Shown here piece by piece: positions 8,843 through 21,659 of a stretch of DNA of 64,000 nucleotides. Position numbers and translations under genes: made by a program. Origin of the DNA: Hydractinia symbiolongicarpus (taxonomy: Eukaryota > Cnidaria > Hydrozoa > Anthoathecata > Hydractiniidae); the NCBI RefSeq assembly GCF_029227915.1, contig NC_079881.1, positions 25,521,501 through 25,585,500 of the forward strand, in the 5' to 3' direction. The stretch's first letter is position 1, and the number at the start of each line of letters is the position of its first letter. The notes under the pieces were generated by a model. It had not been told where the DNA came from. It ran no database searches and saw only the letters and a list, made by a program, of their open reading frames with translations.

Positions 8843-9359
8843 CGATTTTTTGAATTATTTCTTCACCACTAAAACGCATGAGACTTGTAGTTTTCAAAAA
8901 CGATTTCATTTTTGATGAGACGCTGAATAAAAGGAGTTTAATCGCCGGTAAACGAAAACCCGGGATTTCCCGTAAATCCCGGACTCGGCCGGCATAGTCA
9001 AATGTATACAAAGAAAGTAAACTGGGAGTAAACTCATTTCCCGAACGATTTTTTAAATTAATTTTTTACCACTAAAACGCATAAGACTTGTAGTTTTCAA
9101 AAACGATTTCATTTTTGATGAGACGCTGAATAAAAGGTGTTTAATCGCCGGCAAACGAAAACCCGCAATTTCCCGTAAATCCCGGACTCGGCCCGTATAG
9201 TCAAAAGTATACAAAGAAAGTACCCAGGAGGTAAACTCATTTCCCGAACGATTCTTTAAATTATTTTTTCACCACTAAAACTCATGAGACTTGTAGTTTT
9301 CAAAAACGATTTCATTTTTGATGAGACGCTGAATAAAAGGTGTTTAATCGCCGGCAAAC

Positions 9360-12300
9360 GAAAACCCGCAATTTCCCGTAAATCCCGGACTCGGCCCGTA
9401 TAGTCAAAAGTATACAAAGAAAGTACCCAGGGAGTAAACTCATTTCCCGAACGATTCTTTAAATTATTTTTTCACCACTAAAACTCATGAGACTTGTAGT
9501 TTTCAAAAATGATTTCATTTTTGATAAGACGCTGAATAAAAGGAGTTTAATCGCCGGCAAACGAAAACCCGCGATTTTCCGTATATCACGGACTCGGCCC
9601 GTACAGTGAAAAGTATACAAAGAAAGTACCCAGGGAGTAAACTCATTTCCCAAACGATTCTTTAAATTATTTTTTCACCACTAAAACGCATGAGACTTGT
9701 AGTTTTCAAAAATGATTTCATTTTTGATGAGACCTTGTATAAAAGGAGTTTAATCGCCGGCAAACGAAAACCCGCGATTTGCCGTAAATCCCGGGCTTGA
9801 CCCATATAGTCGAATGTATACAAAGAAAGTAAACTAGGAGTAAACTCATTTCCCGATCGATTCTTTAAATTAATTTTCTACCACTAAAACGCATAAGACT
9901 TGTAGTTTTCAAAAACGATTTCATTTTTGATGAGACGCTGAATAAAAGGAGTTTAATCGCCGGCAAACAAAAACCCGCAATTTCCCGTAAATCCCGGACT
10001 CGGCCCGTATAGTCAAAAGTATACAAAGAAAGTACCCAGGGAGTAAACTCATTTCCCGAACGATTCTTTAAAATATTTTTTCACCACTAAAACGCATGAG
10101 ACTTGTAGTTTTCAAAAATGATTTCATTTTTGATGAGACGCTAAATAAAAGCAGTTTAATCGCCGGCAAACGAAAACCCGCGATTTCCCGTATATCCTGG
10201 AATCAGCCCGTATAGTCGAATGTATACAAAGAAAGTACCCAGGGAGTAAACTCATTTCCCGCACGATTTTTTAAATTCTTTTTTCACCACTAAAACGCAT
10301 GAGACTTGTAGTTTTCAAAAATGATTTCATTTTTGATGAGACGCTGAATAAAAGGAGTTTAATTTCCGGCAAACGAAAACCCGCGATTTCCCGTAAATCC
10401 CGGACTCGGCCCGTATAGTCAAAAGTATACAAAGAAAGTACCCAGGGAGTAAACTCATTTCCCGCACGATTTTTTAAATTACTTTTTCACCACTAAGACG
10501 CACGAGACTTGTAGTTTTCAAAAATGATTTCATTTTTGATGAGACGCTGAATAAAAGGAGTTTAATCGCCGGCAAACGAAAACCCGCGATTTCCCGTAAA
10601 TCCCGGACTCGGCCCGTATAGTCAAAAGTATACAAAGAAAGTACCCAGGGAGTAAACTCATTTCCCGCACGATTTTTTAAATTATTTTTTCACCACTAAG
10701 ACGCATGAGACTTGTAGTTTTCAAAAATGATTTCATTTTTGATGAGACGCTGAATAAAAGGAGTTTAATCGCCGGCAAACGAAAAACCCGCGATTTCCCG
10801 TAAATCCCGGACTCGGCCCGTATAGTCAAAAGTATACAAAGAAAGTACCCAGGGAGTAAACTCATTTCCCGAAGGATTCTTTAAATTATTTTTCACCACT
10901 ACAACGCATGAGACTTGTAGTTTTCAAAAATGATTTCGTTTTTGATGAGACGCTGAATAAAAGGAGTTTAATCGCCGGCAAACGAAAACCCGCGATTTCC
11001 GTAAATCCCGGGCTTGGCCGTATAGTCGAATGTATACAAAGAAAATACCCAGGGAGTAAACTCATTTCCCGAACGATTTTTTAAATTAATTCTTCACCAC
11101 TAAAACGCATGAGCCTTGTAGTTTTCAAAAATGATTTCATTTTTGATGAGACGCTGAATAAAAGGAGTTTAATCGCCTGAAAACGAAAACCCGCAATTTG
11201 CCGTTAATCCCGGGCTTGACCCGTATAGTCGAATGTATACAAAGAAAGTAAACTGGGAGTAGACTCATTTCCCGAACGATTTTTTAAATTATTTTTTCAC
11301 CACTAAAACGCATGAGACTTGTAGTTTTCAAAAATGATTTCATTTTTGATGAGGCGCTGAATAAAAGGAGTTTAATCGCCGGCAAACGAAAACCCGCGAT
11401 TTGCCGTAAATCCCGGGCTTGACCCGTATAGTCAAATGTATACAAAGAAAGACAACTGGGAGTAAACTCATTTCCCGAACGATTTTTTTAATTAATTTTT
11501 TACAACTAAAACGCATGAGACTTGTAGTTTTCAAAAATGATTTCGTTTTTGATGAAACGCTGAATAAAAGGAGTTTAATCGCCGGCAAACGAAAACCTGC
11601 GATTTCCCGTAAATCTCGGGCTTGGCCGTATAGTCGAATGTATACAAAGAAAATACCCAGGGAGTAAACTCATTTCCCGAACGATTTTTTAAATTACTTT
11701 TTCACCACTAAGACGCACGAGACTTGTAGTTTTCAAAAATGATTTCATTTTTGATGAGACGCTGAATAAAAGGAGTTTAATCGCCGGCAAACGAAAACCC
11801 GCGATTTCCCGTAAATCCCGGACTCGGCCCGTATAGTCAAAAGTATACAAAGAAAGTACCCAGGGAGTAAACTCATTTCCCGCACGATTTTTTAAATTCT
11901 TTTTTCACCACTAAAACGCATGAGACTTGTAGTTTTCAAAAATGATTTCATTTTTGATGAGACGCTGAATAAAAGGAGTTTAATCTCCGGCAAACGAAAA
12001 CCCGCGATTTCCCGTAAATCCTGGACTCGGCCCGTATAGTCAAAAGTATACAAAGAAAGTACCCAGGGAGTAAACTCATTTCCCGAAGGATTCTTTAAAT
12101 TATTTTTCACCACTACAACGCATGAGACTTGTAGTTTTCAAAAATGATTTCGTTTTTGATGAGACGCTGAATAAAAGGAGTTTAATCGCCGGCAAACGAA
12201 AACCCGCGATTTCCCGTAAATCCCGGGCTTGGCCGTATAGTCGAATGTATACAAAGAAAATACCCAGGGAGTAAACTCATTTCCCGAACGATTTTTTAAA

Positions 12301-15300
12301 TTAATTCTTCACCACTAAAACGCATGAGCCTTGTAGTTTTCAAAAATGATTTCATTTTTGATGAGACGCTGAATAAAAGGAGTTTAATCGCCTGAAAACG
12401 AAAACCCGCAATTTGCCGTTAATCCCGGGCTTGACCCGTATAGTCGAATGTATACAAAGAAAGTAAACTGGGAGTAAACTCATTTCCCGAACGATTTTTT
12501 AAATTATTTTTTCACCACTAAAACGCATGAGACTTGTAGTTTTCAAAAATGATTTCATTTTTGATGAGGCGCTGAATAAAAGGAGTTTAATCGCCGGCAA
12601 ACGAAAACCCGCGATTTGCCGTAAATCCCGGGCTTGACCCGTATAGTCAAATGTATACAAAGAAAGACAACTGGGAGTAAACTCATTTCCCGAACGATTT
12701 TTTTAATTAATTTTTTACAACTAAAACGCATGAGACTTGTAGTTTTCAAAAATGATTTCGTTTTTGATGAGACGCTGAATAAAAGGAGTTTAATCGCCGG
12801 CAAACGAAAACCTGCGATTTCCCGTAAATCCCGGGCTTGGCCGTATAGTCGAATGTATACAAAGAAAATACCCAGGGAGTAAACTCATTTCCCGAACGAT
12901 TTTTTAAATTACTTTTTCACCACTAAGACGCACGAGACTTGTAGTTTTCAAAAATGATTTCATTTTTGATGAGACGCTGAATAAAAGGAGTTTAATCGCC
13001 GGCAAACGAAAACCCGCAATTTCCCGTAAATCCAGGACTCGGCCCGTATAGTCAAAAGTATACAAAGAAAGTACCCAGGGAGTAAACTCATTTCCCGAAC
13101 GATTCTTTAAATTATTTTTTCACCACTAAAACTCATGAGACTTGTAGTTTTCAAAAATGATTTCATTTTTGATAAGACGCTGAATAAAAGGAGTTTAATC
13201 GCCGGCAAACGAAAACCCGCGATTTTCCGTATATCACAGACTCGGCCCGTACAGTGAAAAGTATACAAAAAAAGTACCCAGGGAGTAAACTCATTTCCCA
13301 AACGATTCTTTAAATTATTTTTTCACCACTAAAACGCATGAGACTTGTAGTTTTCAAAAATGATTTCATTTTTGATGAGACCTTGTATAAAAGGAGTTTA
13401 ATCGCCGGCAAACGAAAACCCGCGATTTGCCGTAAATCCCGGGCTTGACCCATATAGTCGAATGTATACAAAGAAAGTAAACTAGGAGTAAACTCATTTC
13501 CCGAACGATTCTTTAAATTAATTTTCTACCACTAAAACGCATAAGACTTGTAGTTTTCAAAAACGATTTCATTTTTGATGAGACGCTGAATAAAAGGAGT
13601 TTAATCGCCGGCAAACGAAAACCAGCAATTTCCCGTAAATCCCGGACTCGGCCCGTATAGTCAAAAGTATACAAAGAAAGTACCCAGGGAGTAAACTCAT
13701 TTCCCGAACGATTCTTTAAAATATTTTTTCACCACTAAAACGCATGAGACTTGTAGTTTTCAAAAATGATTTCATTTTTGATGAGACGCTAAATAAAAGG
13801 AGTTTAATCGCCGGCAAACGAAAACCCGCGATTTCCCGTATATCCTGGAATCAGCCCGTATAGTCGAATGTATACAAAGAAAGTACCCAGGGAGTAAACT
13901 CATTTCCCGCACGATTTTTTAAATTCTTTTTTCACCACTAAAACGCATGAGACTTGTAGTTTTCAAAAATGATTTCATTTTTGATGAGACGCTGAATAAA
14001 AGGAGTTTAATTTCCGGCAAACGAAAACCCGCGATTTCCCTTAAATCCCGGACTCGGCCCGTATAGTCAAAAGTATACAAAGAAAGTACCCAGGGAGTAA
14101 ACTCATTTCCCACACGATTTTTTAAATTACTTTTTCACCACTAAGACGCACGAGACTTGTAGTTTTCAAAAATGATTTCATTTTTGATGAGACGCTGAAT
14201 AAAAGGAGTTTAATCGCCGGCAAACGAAAACCCGCGATTTCCCGTAAATCCCGGACTCGGCCCGTATAGTCAAAAGTATACAAAGAAAGTACCCAGGGAG
14301 TAAACTCATTTCCCGCACGATTTTTTAAATTATTTTTTCACCACTAAGACGCATGAGACTTGTAGTTTTCAAAAATGATTTCATTTTTGATGAGACGCTG
14401 AATAAAAGGAGTTTAATCGCCGGCAAACGAAAAACCCGCGATTTCCCGTAAATCCCGGACTCGGCCCGTATAGTCAAAAGTATACAAAGAAAGTACCCAG
14501 GGAGTAAACTCATTTCCCGAAGGATTCTTTAAATTATTTTTCACCACTACAACGCATGAGACTTGTAGTTTTCAAAAATGATTTCGTTTTTGATGAGACG
14601 CTGAATAAAAGGAGTTTAATCGCCGGCAAACGAAAACCCGCGATTTCCCGTAAATCCCGGGCTTGGCCGTATTGTCGAATGTATACAAAGAAAATACCCA
14701 GGGAGTAAACTCATTTCCCGAACGATTTTTTAAATTAATTCTTCACCACTAAAACGCATGAGCCTTGTAGTTTTCAAAAATGATTTCATTTTTGATGAGA
14801 CGCTGAATAAAAGGAGTTTAATCGCCTGAAAACGAAAACCCGCAATTTGCCGTTAATCCCGGGCTTGACCCGTATAGTCGAATGTATACAAAGAAAGTAA
14901 ACTGGGAGTAGACTCATTTCCCGAACGATTTTTTAAATTATTTTTTCACCACTAAAACGCATGAGACTTGTAGTTTTCAAAAATGATTTCATTTTTGATG
15001 AGGCGCTGAATAAAAGGAGTTTAATCGCCGGCAAACGAAAACCCGCGATTTGCCGTAAATCCCGGGCTTGACCCGTATAGTCAAATGTATACAAAGAAAG
15101 ACAACTGGGAGTAAACTCATTTCCCGAACGATTTTTTTAATTAATTTTTTACAACTAAAACGCATGAGACTTGTAGTTTTCAAAAATGATTTCGTTTTTG
15201 ATGAAACGCTGAATAAAAGGAGTTTAATCGCCGGCAAACGAAAACCTGCGATTTCCCGTAAATCTCGGGCTTGGCCGTATAGTCGAATGTATACAAAGAA

Positions 15301-16460
15301 AATACCCAGGGAGTAAACTCATTTCCCGAACGATTTTTTAAATTACTTTTTCACCACTAAGACGCACGAGACTTGTAGTTTTCAAAAATGATTTCATTTT
15401 TGATGAGACGCTGAATAAAAGGAGTTTAATCGCCGGCAAACGAAAACCCGCGATTTCCCGTAAATCCCGGACTCGGCCCGTATAGTCAAAAGTATACAAA
15501 GAAAGTACCCAGGGAGTAAACTCATTTCCCGCACGATTTTTTAAATTCTTTTTTCACCACTAAAACGCATGAGACTTGTAGTTTTCAAAAATGATTTCGT
15601 TTTTGATGAGACGCTGAATAAAAGGAGTTTAATCGCCGGCAAACGAAAACCCGCGATTTTCCGTAAATCCCGGGCTTGGCCGTATAGTCGAATGTATACA
15701 AAGAAAATACCCAGGGAGTAAACTCATTTCCCGAACGATTTTTTAAATTAATTCTTCACCACTAAAACGCATGAGCCTTGTAGTTTTCAAAAATGATTTC
15801 ATTTTTGATGAGACGCTGAATAAAAGGAGTTTAATCGCCTGAAAACGAAAACCCGCAATTTGCCGTTAATCCCGGGCTTGACCCGTATAGTCGAATGTAT
15901 ACAAAGAAAGTAAACTGGGAGTAAACTCATTTCCCGAACGATTTTTTAAATTATTTTTTCACCACTAAAACGCATGAGACTTGTAGTTTTCAAAAATGAT
16001 TTCATTTTTGATGAGGCGCTGAATAAAAGGAGTTTAATCGCCGGCAAACGAAAACCCGCGATTTGCCGTAAATCCCGGGCTTGACCCGTATAGTCAAATG
16101 TATACAAAGAAAGACAACTGGGAGTAAACTCATTTCCCGAACGATTTTTTTAATTAATTTTTTACAACTAAAACGCATGAGACTTGTAGTTTTCAAAAAT
16201 GATTTCGTTTTTGATGAGACGCTGAATAAAAGGAGTTTAATCGCCGGCAAACGAAAACCTGCGATTTCCCGTAAATCCCGGGCTTGGCCGTATAGTCGAA
16301 TGTATACAAAGAAAATACCCAGGGAGTAAACTCATTTCCCGAACGATTTTTTAAATTACTTTTTCACCACTAAGACGCACGAGACTTGTAGTTTTCAAAA
16401 ATGATTTCATTTTTGATGAGACGCTGAATAAAAGGAGTTTAATCGCCGGCAAACGAAAAC
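9360..16460 (-). repeat. Tandem higher-order block: ~18-mer followed by ~17-mer copy
   Basis: Markers in 9.36-13.01 kb recur 3648-3649 bp later. Examples are CCCATATAGTCG (about 9811 and 13450), TCCTGGAATCAGCCC (about 10195 and 13845), GATGAGGCGCTG (about 11350 and 14998) and AAATCTCGGGCTTGG (about 11611 and 15260). Near 15.59 kb the shift drops to 3447 bp (17 monomers): a T1-type monomer passes into the GATTTCGTTTTTGATGAG type with one unit missing. The second copy then continues to about 16.46 kb. The two copies are adjacent. Inside each, a smaller period of about six monomers is visible, with near-identical units 1215 bp apart at 11340 and 12555. Confidence 0.85.
9503..9524. other. 22-bp dyad in the satellite monomer (reverse example)
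   Basis: The same dyad in a reverse-arm monomer: arms TCAAAAATGA and TCATTTTTGA with spacer TT. It is symmetrical, so both array orientations present the same arms. A minority class of monomers between 38 and 59.7 kb instead reads AAATTTATTCATTTTTG, which keeps eight arm bases but lengthens the spacer. Confidence 0.8.
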
Positions 16461-19400
16461 CCGCGATTTCCCGTAAATCCCGGACTCGGCCCGTATAGTC
16501 AAAAGTATACAAAGAAAGTACCCAGGGAGTAAACTCATTTCCCGCACGATTTTTTAAATTATTTTTTCACCACTAAGACGCATGAGACTTGTAGTTTTCA
16601 AAAATGATTTCATTTTTGATGAGACGCTGAATAAAAGGAGTTTAATCTCCGGCAAACGAAAACCCGCGATTTCCCGTAAATCCCGGACTCGGCCCGTATA
16701 GTCAAAAGTATACAAAGAAAGTACCCAGGGAGTAAACTCATTTCCCGCACGATTTTTTAAATTACTTTTTCACCACTAAGACGCACGAGACTTGTAGTTT
16801 TCAAAAATGATTTCATTTTTGATGAGACGCTGAATAAAAGGAGTTTAATCGCCGGCAAACGAAAACCCGCGATTTCCCGTAAATCCCGGACTCGGCCCGT
16901 ATAGTCAAAAGTATACAAAGAAAGTACCCAGGGAGTAAACTCATTTCCCGCACGATTTTTTAAATTATTTTTTCACCACTAAGACGCATGAGACTTGTAG
17001 TTTTCAAAAATGATTTCATTTTTGATGAGACGCTGAATAAAAGGAGTTTAATCGCCGGCAAACGAAAAACCCGCGATTTCCCGTAAATCCCGGACTCGGC
17101 CCGTATAGTCAAAAGTATACAAAGAAAGTACCCAGGGAGTAAACTCATTTCCCGAAGGATTCTTTAAATTATTTTTCACCACTACAACGCATGAGACTTG
17201 TAGTTTTCAAAAATGATTTCGTTTTTGATGAGACGCTGAATAAAAGGAGTTTAATCGCCGGCAAACGAAAACCCGCGATTTCCCGTAAATCCCGGGCTTG
17301 GCCGTATAGTCGAATGTATACAAAGAAAATACCCAGGGAGTAAACTCATTTCCCGAACGATTTTTTAAATTAATTCTTCACCACTAAAACGCATGAGCCT
17401 TGTAGTTTTCAAAAATGATTTCATTTTTGATGAGACGCTGAATAAAAGGAGTTTAATCGCCTGAAAACGAAAACCCGCAATTTGCCGTTAATCCCGGGCT
17501 TGACCCGTATAGTCGAATGTATACAAAGAAAGTAAACTGGGAGTAAACTCATTTCCCGAACGATTTTTTTAATTAATTTTTTGCAACTAAAACGCATAAG
17601 ACTTGTAGTTTTCAAAAATGATTTCGTTTTTGATGAGACGCTGAATAAAAGGAGTTTAATCGCCGGCAAACGAAAACCTGCGATTTCCCGTAAATCCCGG
17701 GCTTGGCCGTATAGTCGAATGTATACAAAGAAAATACCCAGGGAGTAAACTCATTTCCCGAACGATTTTTTAAATTACTTTTTCACCACTAAGACGCACG
17801 AGACTTGTAGTTTTCAAAAATGATTTCATTTTTGATGAGACGCTGAATAAAAGGAGTTTAATCGCCGGCAAACGAAAACCCGCGATTTCCCGTAAATCCC
17901 GGACTCGGCCCGTATAGTCAAAAGTATACAAAGAAAGTACCCAGGGAGTAAACTCATTTCCCGCACGATTTTTTAAATTCTTTTTTCACCACTAAAACGC
18001 ATGAGACTTGTAGTTTTCAAAAATGATTTCATTTTTGATGAGACGCTGAATAAAAGGAGTTTAATCTCCGGCAAACGAAAACCCGCGATTTCCCGTAAAT
18101 CCCGGACTCGGCCCGTATAGTCAAAAGTATACAAAGAAAGTACCCAGGGAGTAAACTCATTTCCCGAAGGATTCTTTAAATTATTTTTCACCACTACAAC
18201 GCATGAGACTTGTAGTTTTCAAAAATGATTTCGTTTTTGATGAGACGCTGAATAAAAGGAGTTTAATCGCCGGCAAACGAAAACCCGCGATTTCCCGTAA
18301 ATCCCGGGCTTGGCCGTATAGTCGAATGTATACAAAGAAAATACCCAGGGAGTAAACTCATTTCCCGAACGATTTTTTAAATTAATTCTTCACCACTAAA
18401 ACGCATGAGCCTTGTAGTTTTCAAAAATGATTTCATTTTTGATGAGACGCTGAATAAAAGGAGTTTAATCGCCTGAAAACGAAAACCCGCAATTTGCCGT
18501 TAATCCCGGGCTTGACCCGTATAGTCGAATGTATACAAAGAAAGTAAACTGGGAGTAAACTCATTTCCCGAACGATTTTTTAAATTATTTTTTCACCACT
18601 AAAACGCATGAGACTTGTAGTTTTCAAAAATGATTTCATTTTTGATGAGGCGCTGAATAAAAGGAGTTTAATCGCCGGCAAACGAAAACCCGCGATTTGC
18701 CGTAAATCCCGGGCTTGACCCGTATAGTCAAATGTATACAAAGAAAGACAACTGGGAGTAAACTCATTTCCCGAACGATTTTTTTAATTAATTTTTTACA
18801 ACTAAAACGCATGAGACTTGTAGTTTTCAAAAATGATTTCGTTTTTGATGAGACGCTGAATAAAAGGAGTTTAATCGCCGGCAAACGAAAACCTGCGATT
18901 TCCCGTAAATCCCGGGCTTGGCCGTATAGTCGAATGTATACAAAGAAAATACCCAGGGAGTAAACTCATTTCCCGAACGATTTTTTAAATTACTTTTTCA
19001 CCACTAAGACGCACGAGACTTGTAGTTTTCAAAAATGATTTCATTTTTGATGAGACGCTGAATAAAAGGAGTTTAATCGCCGGCAAACGAAAACCCGCGA
19101 TTTCCCGTAAATCCCGGACTCGGCCCGTATAGTCAAAAGTATACAAAGAAAGTACCCAGGGAGTAAACTCATTTCCCGCACGATTTTTTAAATTATTTTT
19201 TAACCACTAAGACGCATGAGACTTGTAGTTTTCAAAAATGATTTCATTTTTGATGAGACGCTGAATAAAAGGAGTTTAATCGCCGGCAAACGAAAAACCC
19301 GCGATTTCCCGTAAATCCCGGACTCGGCCCGTATAGTCAAAAGTATACAAAGAAAGTACCCAGGGAGTAAACTCATTTCCCGAAGGATTCTTTAAATTAT

Positions 19401-21655
19401 TTTTCACCACTACAACGCATGAGACTTGTAGTTTTCAAAAATGATTTCGTTTTTGATGAGACGCTGAATAAAAGGAGTTTAATCGCCGGCAAACGAAAAC
19501 CCGCGATTTCCCGTAAATCCCGGGCTTGGCCGTAAAGTCGAATGTATACAAAGAAAATACCCAGGGAGTAAACTCATTTCCCGAACGATTTTTTAAATTA
19601 ATTCTTCACCACTAAAACGCCTGAGCCTTGTAGTTTTCAAAAATGATTTCATTTTTGATGAGACGCTGAATAAAAGGAGTTTAATCGCCTGAAAACGAAA
19701 ACCCGCAATTTGCCGTTAATCCCGGGCTTGACCCGTATAGTCGAATGTATACAAAGAAAGTAAACTGGGAGTAAACTCATTTCCCGAACGATTTTTTAAA
19801 TTATTTTTTCACCACTAAAACGCATGAGACTTGTAGTTTTCAAAAATGATTTCATTTTTGATGAGGCGCTGAATAAAAGGAGTTTAATCGCCGGCAAACG
19901 AAAACCCGCGATTTGCCGTAAATCCCGGGCTTGACCCGTATAGTCAAATGTATACAAAGAAAGACAACTGGGAGTAAACTCATTTCCCGAACGATTTTTT
20001 TAATTAATTTTTTACAACTAAAACGCATGAGACTTGTAGTTTTCAAAAATGATTTCGTTTTTGATGAGACGCTGAATAAAAGGAGTTTAATCGCCGGCAA
20101 ACGAAAACCTGCGATTTCCCGTAAATCCCGGGCTTGGCCGTATAGTCGAATGTATACAAAGAAAATACCCAGGGAGTAAACTCATTTCCCGAACGATTTT
20201 TTAAATTATTTCTTCACCACTAAAACGCATGAGCCTTGTAGTTTTCAAAAATGATTTACTTTTTGATGAGACACTGAATAAAAGGAGTTTAATTGCCTGC
20301 AAACGAAAACCCGCAATTTGCCGTAAATCCCGGGCTTGACCCGTATAGTCGAATGTATACAAAGAAAGTAAACTGGGAGTAAACTCATTTCCCAAACGAT
20401 TTTTTAAATTATTTTTTCACCACTAAACGCATGAGACTTGTAGTTTTCAAAAATGATTTCATTTTTGATGAGGCGCTGAATAAAAGGAGTTTAATCGCCG
20501 GCAAACGAAAACCCGCGATTTGCCGTAAATCCCGGGCTTGACCCGTATAGTCAAATGTATACAAAGAAAGTAAACTGGGAGTAAACTCATTTCCCGAACG
20601 ATTTTTTTAATTAATTTTTTACAACTAAAACGCATAAAACTTGTAGATTTCAAAAACGATTTCATTTTTGATGAGACGCTGAATAAAAGGAGTTTAATCG
20701 CCGGCAAACGAAAACCCGCGATTTCCCGTAAATCCCGGACTCGGCCCGTATAGTCAAAAGTATACAAAGAAAGTACCCAGGGAGTAAACTCATTTCCCGA
20801 ACGATTGTTTAAATTATTTTTCACCACTAAAACGCATGAGACTTGTAGTTTTCAAAAATGATTTCGTTATTGATGAGACGCTGAATAAAAGGAGTTTAAT
20901 CGCCGGCAAACGAAAACCCGCAATTTCCCGTAAATCCCGGACTCGGCCCGTATAGTCAAAAGTATACAAAGAAAGCACCCAGGTAATAAACTCATTTCCC
21001 GAACGATTCTTTAAATTATTTTTTCACCACTAAAACTCATGAGACTTGTAGTTTTCAAAAACGATTTCATTTTTGATGAGACGCTGAATAAAAGGTGTTT
21101 AATCGCCGGCAAACGAAAACCCGCTATTTCCCGTAAATCCCGGACTCGTCCCGTATAGTCAAAAGTATACAAAGAAAGTACCCAGGGAGTAAACTCATTT
21201 CCCGAACGATTCTTTAAATTATTTTTTCACCACTAAAACTCATGAGACTTGTAGTTTTCAAAAATGATTTCATTTTTGATAAGACGCTGAATAAAAGGAG
21301 TTTAATCGCCGGCAAACGAAAACCCGCGATTTTCCGTATATCACGGACTCGGCCCGTACAGTGAAAACTATACAAAGAAAGTACCCAGGGAGTAAACTCA
21401 TTTCCCAAACGATTCTTTAAATTATTTTTCACCACTAAAACGCATGAGACTTGTAGTTTTCAAAAATGATTTCGTTATTGATGAGACGCTGAATAAAAGG
21501 AGTTTAATCGCCGGCAAACGAAAACCCGCAATTTCCCGTAAATCCCGGACTCGGCCCGTATAGTCAAAAGTATACAAAGAAAGTACCCAGGGAGTAAACT
21601 CATTTCCCGAACGATTCTTTAAATTATTTTTTCACCACTAAAACTTATGAGACTT
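16460..21655 (-). repeat. Six- and seven-monomer repeats with a recurring 8-monomer module
   Basis: Near-identical units at about 16002, 17421, 18636 and 19852 are spaced 1419, 1215 and 1216 bp apart, that is seven, six and six monomers. A segment of about eight monomers at 19.4-21.0 kb carries an unusual run TTTTTTTAATTAATTTTTTACAAC, markers GATTTACTTTTTGATGAG and GTAGATTTCAAAAACG, then GTTATTGATGAG with AAAGCACCCAGGTA. The same order of markers returns at 25.7-27.3 kb (shift 6283) and 31.4-33.0 kb (further shift 5679). No gene is seen. Confidence 0.8.
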
Positions 21656-21659
21656 GTAG

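Noticed and set aside
11340-11667. Recurrent 82-codon open frames on both strands (also near 12555, 14989, 16002, 18636, 19852 and 31814)
   Set aside because: They lie wholly in the satellite, overlap each other antisense, and exist because one monomer variant lacks stops. The 203-bp unit is not a multiple of three, so the frame changes in each unit, and start contexts are arbitrary.
20459-20827. 122-codon open frame, repeated at about 26742 and 32421
   Set aside because: It covers about 1.8 monomers and repeats because the block containing it is duplicated. The same peptide segment occurs twice within it in shifted register, and there is no codon-level sign of selection.
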